Positions 57,300 to 64,000 of a stretch of 64,000 bases of DNA are shown here, piece after piece. Source of the stretch: Symbiodinium natans (Eukaryota > Sar > Dinophyceae > Suessiales > Symbiodiniaceae); NCBI GenBank assembly GCA_905221605.1, contig CAJNDS010000076.1, forward strand, positions 90,001 through 154,000, given 5' to 3'. Below the pieces are notes generated by a model. That model was not told where the DNA came from, did no database searches, and saw nothing but the letters and a program-made list of their open reading frames with translations. How positions within the stretch are numbered: the stretch's first letter is position 1; the number at the start of each line of letters is the position of its first letter. A program made the position numbers and the translations under genes.

Positions 57300-58225
57300 T
57301 TACCCTAGTTCTGAGCCTGACAGTGCAGAGAGAGAAAGGAATGGAAAGTGGCCTGTGCTGTGTGTAAGCCTCACTTGTCTCTTGCTCCTCAAAGCCCATG
57401 TCGGGCCTGACCCCCACCCGAAGCCTCGCTTGTGCTTCATGTTCGTATAGCAGGAGGAGGGCACCGGGAGAGCCCTGAAGAGTCCCATAAGCGCCCCCGA
57501 GTCGGCGATAAGAACGGATCGCAGCGGCATTCGCAGCGAGGGCTCGCGCTTCCGGGGGCTGTGCGTGGCGCACACCTGGCACCCCCCGTTTAAGAAACAT
57601 CAGCAAACCCCGAGATCCACCCCTTGAAAGAGGGGCAAACACATTGACGGGGGGGGCATCCCCAAGTCCGACACCCCGAGGATCCCCGAGGCTTTGCAGG
57701 AGAGAGCGCTGCTGAAAGTTGTGCGATCCTTCGCTCGCGTGCCATGTGTGCCATACTTGTCTCAAGCAAGCGTGGAGGGGTTCCGCGGAGACGGGAAGAC
57801 ATGCTCGGAAGCATAGCCTCTTAAGAGCTCTACACTGTGAATCACTGTGAGCTTGAAGGGTCGAGCGTGTTGCTTGGTTTCGGTATCCCGCACACTGTCG
57901 CCTGTCGCGCAAAGGGTAGACAGTGTCCACGGCAATTTTATCCACTGATCAATGCTGAAGCCTTTGAGGCGCCTTCGTACACCCCGCGAGCTCTGATGAG
58001 GCGTAGGAAAAGTCTCCCTAAGCTCCCGAGCTCCGAGCCCCTGTCAAAGAACGAGGGCTCGGGGTTCGTTGCGGCCATGGCCGCCGGCCCCCTGCCTGTG
58101 GCGGTGTGACGGCAGGCAAGGTTTGGGGATCTCGACCCCACAGCCCTACGGCCCGGAACCAATACCCTTCGGCCCCCCTTAAGCTGCAACTGGACCTCAC
58201 CTGTAGGCCTGTAGGGATTAAGAGG
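57300..58225. other. No supported gene
   Basis: Frames of 60-220 codons exist on both strands, but none has domain features or a paralog in the window. Confidence 0.5.
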
Positions 58226-58239
58226 GCCAGTGCCGTGTT

Positions 58240-58370
58240 GGGTGGGTTCTCTCCCTCTCTCTCCCTCTCTCTGCCTCTCTCTCCCGCTCTCTCCCTCTCT
58301 CTTCCTCTCTCTTCCTCTCTCTCTCCCTCTCTCTCTCCCTCTCTCTCCCTCTCTCTCCCTCTCTGGCGGA
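58240..58370. repeat. CT-rich (CTCTCTCCCTCT)n tract
   Basis: About 130 bp of pyrimidine-only CTCTCTCC/CTCTTCC units. Confidence 0.95.
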
Positions 58371-58667
58371 TTCATGCCTGAGCCGTGCGGAGCTGGGGGC
58401 TGAGGGGGAGCGGGGCGACTGAAGCACAGCAGCACAGCCTTTTCGAAGGAACATGTCGGCTCACTTGGCGAGGAATCAAGTTCACCTGGCTTCTGCTTGC
58501 ATGATCTGCATGGCGACTTTAGAGCTCCATTTTTTTTCGCCCGCTAGTCTTCCTGAACTTCGACCTCCTTCGGCAACGGTGGTTCTGCGGTTTTTTTCGG
58601 CGCTTCTTGAAAGTTACTTTAGTACGGACATATATTTTGGGTTTGTGCTCAGAATGAGCTCCGCGCT

Positions 58668-59370
58668 GTGGCCGCGGAAGCACGCGGAAGGTTTGGCGGA
58701 AGCATCTTCCCGCGGAAGCTCGCGGAAGCTCCGTCTTAAGCATAACTTATGAACCTTTCAACCCCAAACAGCCGCTGAGCATCGGTCCCTGGCGCCTGGC
58801 CGGTTTAGGGTTTAGGCTTTTGGGCTACGCTCCAAAAGTACCACGAACTAAGTAACAACAACCTACCCAGCAGCCCCGCCAACCTCGTCTAGCGCAATGG
58901 TGTTTGGATGGGAGGCGGGTGCGGGAAATCCGCGGAAGCTCCGCGGAAGCTCCGTGGAGTCCATTCTCGAGTAGTAGGCTTCCGCTTCGTGTAGCCTTGC
59001 TTGTGAAACACCATCTTCGACATGACGACGTAGTTCTCCGTTCAACAGCAGCAAAACGACGAACCCTGCACACCTGTGTCGCCTACAGATTTCATTGTTT
59101 TCATGTGCGGGTTCTGTCATTTCTTCTACGTGGTGTGGGCCGCAGACTATCCTACACCATGTGCTTGTTCGATTTCAACATCGACAGTCGTTCCGGAACT
59201 TCATGGGACACGTGCCTAAGACTACAAACATACTGCGCGGAAGGAACTGTACGAATTCACGCGAAAATGGCTCCGCGGAAGGGTCCGCGGCAGGAAGCTC
59301 TAAAAACATGCCCCGCGGAAGCTACCTTTCGAGGCGCGGAAGGTCCGCGGAAGGGTTCCACGGAAGGAAA
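58668..59370. repeat. Interspersed CCGCGGAAG motif cluster
   Basis: CCGCGGAAG or close variants (GCGCGGAAG, TCCGCGGAAGCTC) occur about fifteen times in three groups at 58668-58737, 58928-58962 and 59235-59370, separated by ordinary sequence. They are not strictly periodic. Confidence 0.6.
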
Positions 59371-59399
59371 TAAATTTCCATGAAAACGCTGTCAAATAA

Positions 59400-60380
59400 A
59401 AACCATGGCTCAGATGTCAATTCTTGTGAGAACTTTGAGGATGTCGTGTAGCCCTTTTGCGTGCAGAGAGTACCAGCTACAGCTATGTCTCGTCTTTAGT
59501 CCTATAAGGTCATGTTCACTTGGCCTTGCATACAGCTGCACAAGCCCGTTGAGCTTGTAGACATGAAGGCCCAAGAGTGCCATACGATGAGAGAGTGCAA
59601 ACAGTTTGTCCACTGCGAGCCTTCTGGAAGAGCAATTTTCGTAAAAAGCAGACGGAAGGCTGAGTCTCTTCGCGGCAGCAGCTCAGTGAAGCAGACAAGG
59701 CACGGAGGGCGTTTAGTCGGATTTAGTCGCTGTGGAATGCGAGCCCATGTGAGCCATGTGTCCCTGGAAGGCGGGTTTGAGATCCACTGAACCTGCTGCC
59801 AGCATAGAGGAGTCGGAGCACGGTTTCAAAACGAAGCGCCCGAAGCGCCTGCGTGCGTGTCGAGGTCCGGGTCAATCATCAGAGCGCGGGGTAGAGCACA
59901 GCACGGCACGCTCTGCAGACGTGGATTCTTCCGCCTCGCCAGCTTCATCTGTCATCTGGTACAGTGGGTACTCAAGTGCTACTTGTGTAGGTCCAGTGCA
60001 GACCCTTCAGTTCATTCCCTGACCCCTTCTTGAGCCCGTCCGATCCTTTTCAGACGTGCAGCTCCATATAGTCTACGGACGATGCCTACAGGCGTATACA
60101 GCTCCATGGTCCATGGTACACAAAGACAATAAGTGACAGCCGCTGACGACTTGTTCCCAGCGATAACGAATCGCAAGACCCCGTTTCACCTCGGCCTTGT
60201 CTGGTCGACCATTTCGTTGATGGTTTCCAGCTTCCAGCGCCCCGAGCTGCTCCTCGGGCGCGCTAAGCCGCTAAGCTTCATTGCTGACGCTGAGGGCCTG
60301 CGGCGGCCGGCGCAATGGGCTGCTGCCAGGCTGGGATGATCCTCATGCTCGGAATGATGCACAGGTCTAGCAAGCAGTGC
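59400..60380. other. Spacer upstream of H4, no supported gene
   Basis: A few short open segments lack conservation or domain features. Confidence 0.45.
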
Positions 60381-60699
60381 ATCTGTGAGCGGCAGTCATC
60401 ATTGCATGCACACGCTTACTGTCTGTGATGAGGGCTCAGGCTCTGTGCCTGTGGAGTCACCGAGCAAGGACGCAGTGGAGAAACGCATGCAAGCTCCAAG
60501 AAAGCAGCAGAAGCTTCACCGCCCGCAAGCTTGTAAGTCTTGCTTCCTTGCACCATTTTCAGTGCAAAGCCAGGACAGACTGCCTCCTATCTCCGGAGCA
60601 GAGGTCTCGCATTGTGTGCACTTGCCAAGTCGTGCTAGCATGCGATTCATTGCCCATAGTAGCGCTTCCTTGCCTTGTGTTCGTACATGCCCCTCCCAG

Positions 60700-61203
60700 A
60701 CAACGGACATCCGAATCTGCACATCCTGCCCGTCAAACCTCTACAACCACGTCGAGGCCTTATGCAGCGAGCTGGATATCAGGACGGCCTTTGGCAGGAA
60801 GGGCGACTTCATGGAGGACACAGAAGGCGAAGCTTGGTTCGGCAAGTGGCAGAACAGAGTCTTGCAGTCACTGGACGACGCCCTCCAGACGAAGAAGAGC
60901 GAAGGGCGCTTTACCATCTACAGCTTAATGATCACCGACGAGGACAACGAAAACTGCAAGCTGGAGCAAGAGGACATGGAGAAGTTAGCCAATGCGCTAC
61001 AGTTTCAGAGAGACTCGTTGAGTTTCGATGTCATTCGTCAACTGGTGTGCGTCCAAGACTTGACCACGGAGGTTGGCACCATGACCGGTCGGTTTCTTGT
61101 GTTTGTGGTTGAACCGGCAGGTGCCCGAAACACCAAACCTCAAAAGCAGAGGGTTCAACATGTAAGCCATGTAACCGGATGCTTCCTCTCCCTTCATGAC
61201 TGA
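60700..61203 (+). CDS. H4 exon block A
   Basis: DIRICTSCPSNLYNHVEALC begins near 60708. It is followed by RTAFGRKGDFMEDTEGEAWF, GKWQNRVLQSLDDALQTKK, LMITDEDNENCKLEQEDM and DLTTEVGTMTG near 61085, after which the exon probably ends. The leader motif with HLPSRASMRFIAH lies just upstream (60617-60657). Protein divergence from H2 with conserved frame supports coding function. Confidence 0.6.
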   Translation, partial: TTDIRICTSCPSNLYNHVEALCSELDIRTAFGRKGDFMEDTEGEAWFGKWQNRVLQSLDDALQTKKSEGRFTIYSLMITDEDNENCKLEQEDMEKLANALQFQRDSLSFDVIRQLVCVQDLTTEVGTMTGRFLVFVVEPAGARNTKPQKQRVQHVSHVTGCFLSLHD

Positions 61204-61359
61204 TGCCCAGGTAGTTTGCCCAGAGAGGACGGGCGTTCCGCTGAAATCAACTTTAGTAGTCAGAGCTGAGTGCGGAAACGTCTTGTCACTCGAGTGAAGG
61301 CAATGACGTGCCTAATCGTGCTGGCGGGTTGTTGAACTGTTGGGGTTTTTTCATGCCAG

Positions 61360-62530
61360 GAGCACGACGTCCAGCGGGCTTACAAGCAATTCCTCAGGTC
61401 GGGCAAGCACAAAGATGCCTGGTCCTTCTACCTGATGACCATGGCATTGAAGGTCCATGGCCTTGCTAGATATTTTGAGGGGTTGAGGCTGCCTCTACTA
61501 GTATGTTGTTTGCTCGCCCTCTCCGCGAATTGCACATGTCGTGAAGAGTCCGTAAGCACTCTCTGGTGGCGCTGCGGAAGCTGGAAGATCCCATGTTGCA
61601 AGGGCACTTCGCAACTAAAACAACGCCTCCGCAGGTGTGTGTCACAGGAACTCAAGTTGCTTTCGGATGTTAGCTATGTACGATGTGTGCTTTGATCCAT
61701 CATGTTTATCATTATTGGACATCTCTCTCTCTCTCTCTCTCTCTGTCCTGTATCACCCCACCCCTCAGAGATCTACACCTCGTCTGGTATAGCATAGTCA
61801 CCTACCTTGGTTCCGAATTATTTGGTGTTCTTGAGGCTTGAACTCCAAGCAGCTTTTCAGTAGCGATCGGCACAGAAGAACTCTAAGGGAAGCAACCAAA
61901 GCCCGAATCCTAGTCGTGTTGGTTGGGCGTCAGCGGCTTGGCAGGCGCAGACCTCTTCACCAGGACCGTCAGTGCAGATTCTGATCGAGCGAAGCGACAT
62001 CGTCGGATCTATCCTGACAGGAAAAGGAGCTCATCAGCCGAAAGATTGCGATCTTAGGTTCTGCGAGAGAGTCGAGTGGCTCATCAAGTGTGCGGAGGCT
62101 TCACGACGCATCAGGCCGATTGTGGACAAGCGCTGGAAAATCCCGATCAGGTTCGACCCACAGAGCCGGCTCACTCAATGGGCCGTGGCGCAAGAACTGG
62201 ACCTTTCAGAAACGAACGTGGACTTCGAGAGAGATTTCGCAAGTTGCATACAGGACTTCGAGAGAGACTTCGCAAGATGCGTGCAGGACGTGGTCCTAAG
62301 CAGCGACAATAGAAAAGGTCAACTCCGGCTTCAGCTTTTCAAAAGATGGCACTGCGCATCCGGCATTCAGGCGGCGTCCCAGAGGGAGGAGGAATTGAAG
62401 TGGATCTTGCAGGAAGCAACAGCAGCAAAGCTGCCGCATGACCTTCTGAATGATGTCGAATTAATGCTCAAGCAGTGCCAGGAGAAGCGGCAGAAGGACC
62501 CCTGTATTGGTTTAACCACCGTATGCAAGT
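61360..62530 (+). CDS. H4 exon blocks B and C
   Basis: Block B is 61360-61452, exactly 93 nt, bounded by CCAG and GT (HDVQRAYKQFLRSGKHKDAW, SFYLMTMALK). Block C starts near 61973 (VQILIERSDIVGSILTGKG) and contains RWKIPIRFDPQSRL and an internal repeat DFERDFASCIQ / DFERDFARCVQ absent from H2 and H3. It ends in charged helices. A CT tract (61722-61744) lies in the B-C intron, and a GA tract (62551-62574) follows block C. Confidence 0.6.
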
Positions 62531-62715
62531 CAGGCAAGAGAATGAGCACGAGAGAGAGAGAGAGAGAGAGAGAGCGTGATGATTGGCAACTAGTCGTTCT
62601 CCTCTGGGCACTGCTTTGCGCGGGGCTTCGGCCGCCAGGCCCCATGAAAGTACGCCACCAGTGTATAACTTGAGTTGAGTCTCATACGGTTGAAACTTGA
62701 CCGCTGCTGTTGCAG

Positions 62716-62790
62716 GACGTTTTGTATTTTGTGGAGATGCTGCACTTGAGGCCCAAAGTGCAGTTTGCCCGTGTTGGACTCAGTCTCTAA
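62716..62790 (+). CDS. H4 exon block D
   Basis: After the acceptor TTGCAG (to 62715) the exon reads DVLYFVEMLHLRPKVQFARV and meets a stop soon after GLSL, so a donor must lie before that. It matches H2 block D at 15092 residue for residue in FVEMLHL and PKV. Confidence 0.5.
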   Translation, partial: DVLYFVEMLHLRPKVQFARVGLSL

Positions 62791-63273
62791 CAGAAAGCGG
62801 AACATGCGGAACTCTCCATGGTGTGACCCGCAGTGGGCTTCCTGCTTCTTATTATTAGACTCCTTTGTGCACTCCATCAGGACACCTGCAGCTGCTCGAA
62901 GCATGCCGTTAACCCCGCGCCACCCAGAAGCCCCAGCCAGCGCCAGGGTCCAAACCAAAAATGTGAGCTGGCACCGGTGATTCTCCTTCTACTGCGCAGT
63001 CTGGCATCTAGCTTAGTGACATGAGAGCAGGGGCCTGGTGCGCGAATGCATGTTGGGTGGGCTTCTTTCACTGACTTGTGCTCCCAGCTGCTTTCTTCCT
63101 CCACTCCACTTACCCCCCACAGCCGGGAGCCCCATGCACCAGCATGCCGAGTGCCCTGAGAACATCCTTTGCGTAGATCACCTTTGGGCACGCTCGGCTC
63201 ATGGGCCTCTGAAAAATGCGAAGGCTTCACGACTTGGAGTGTATGTGCCCTATGATGCATGCTGCTGGCTGAG

Positions 63274-63715
63274 GCTATCATCGCAAGCACGAGCACGATC
63301 CCGAGAAGGAAGGCAAGTGCTTCTGCTACAAGCTTTACGGCCAAAGGATGGGTTGGGGGTGCAGCTGGCACAAAAGGTATCTTGAATATGTCCGTGAAGC
63401 GGTTGCAGCCATTCAGAAGGGACAGGAGGGAGATGAGGTGGCCTGGCAATACCATCGCGTGGACGAGCATGGCCTCAAACAGGATTTTCCAGAAGGCTAT
63501 CCGGTGGATGCATGGTGCGAAGTGACGAAGTCATGGCGCCGAGGAGTCGTGAAAGAGAAGCGAACAAGGCAAGAGGATGGCTCAGCCAACGCGGAGGCAT
63601 GCTGGACCATTCGATGCGAGCATGGTGACAACACCTTTCACTCTGCAATCGTGTGCGACACATCTCTGGCTACAAAGGAGTTGTTGGACCATTTTGGCGG
63701 GGCCCTTAAGAACGA
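63274..63715 (+). CDS. H4 exon block E
   Basis: After GGCTGAG the exon reads YHRKHEHDPEKEGKCFCYKL, GCSWHKRYLEYVREAVAAIQ, FPEGYPVDAWCEVTKSWRRG and CDTSLATKELLDHFGG. It is very close to H2 block E, much closer than blocks A-C are. That suggests recent sequence exchange between H2 and H4 in this part. Confidence 0.62.
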
Positions 63716-63908
63716 GTCAAGCGGATTGTCGGCTCGAAGCTCCAGCTTTCTTTGCCATAACATCTCACAGCTTAGGCCGTAGGATACGCGCTGACACATC
63801 ATGGGTTCAATGCTTGGGAACGCCAAACAGCGTGACTTTGTGAATCAGGGTCGTCGTCCACATGCCATATTCTGACGACTCTGCTTCCAGACGACCCATC
63901 AAGCTAAG

Positions 63909-64000
63909 GTCATCTGAAGCTCCGGGAGATTTTCACTGAGTACCTTGAGCGTGTCAGCGTGCTGGATGTCTGCACGTCTCGGCTCGGGTCCGACGTTTCT
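63909..64000 (+). CDS. H4 exon block F, start only (cut by window edge)
   Basis: After CTAAG the frame reads HLKLREIFTEYLERVSVLDV, CTSRLGSDVS and leaves the window. It corresponds to the first 30 residues of the H2 helicase exon, so the ATPase core should lie just beyond 64000. Confidence 0.6.

Overview
The window looks like nuclear DNA of a dinoflagellate, most likely a symbiodiniacean or suessialean relative; this is inference and no species marker was seen. The reasons are intron-rich genes with non-GT splice donors, paralogous genes all facing the same way and amplified in tandem, TTTAGGG-type repeats scattered inside the sequence, and a large non-LTR retrotransposon. No rRNA, tRNA, CRISPR or prokaryotic operon structure was recognised.

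Region 1 (1-18.4 kb, 22.4-31.1 kb and 60.4-64 kb) holds a paralogous family, here called H1-H4, all on the + strand. A complete member has conserved exon blocks in the order A, B (exactly 93 nt), C, D, E, F. Block F is an SF1-type P-loop helicase-like core with Walker A, a DE(G/A)H Walker B, an SDxSQ motif III, EVVRS, and a YKGITRAQ motif VI. It ends in a KPMFDPxAxDW tail. H1 is a decayed C-terminal fragment at the left edge. Between H1 and H2 lie three tandem units of about 4.9, 5.3 and 3.8 kb. Each carries a 3' trailer, a leader and blocks A-B-C. Only the third runs on into D-E-F (H2, ending at 17860), so the first two are helicase-less copies. H3 (25.3-30.7 kb) and H4 (60.7 kb to the right edge) are dispersed paralogs. 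A TIR-like exon lies near 20.5-21.1 kb.

Region 2 (33.1-41.4 kb) is a tandem array of six 1.3-1.9 kb repeats plus one diverged relative. Each carries a small two-exon cassette and most are separated by interstitial arrays of the octamer CCCTAAAA. The framework codons and the intron are almost invariant, but a few codons beside conserved cysteines change completely between copies. This is the most unusual feature of the window.

Region 3 (45.49-53.42 kb, minus strand) is a complete 7.9-kb LINE-like element between perfect 18-bp target-site duplications. ORF1 encodes a Ulp1-like protease domain, a CCCH finger and a coiled coil. ORF2 encodes endonuclease, reverse transcriptase, a zinc knuckle and RNase H. 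The two lie in one continuous frame broken only by a single TGA followed by CTAG, with no ATG before the endonuclease. This suggests stop-codon readthrough, possibly followed by 2A-like skipping at an NPGP motif.

The rest (18.4-25 kb, 31-33 kb, 41.4-45.4 kb, 53.4-60.4 kb) is intron or intergenic sequence with minisatellites, a dispersed repeat family and fragments of hypothetical genes, including exons of a probable multipass membrane protein at 53.9-57.3 kb. Exon borders were inferred by comparing paralogs, so they are approximate unless stated to be exact.
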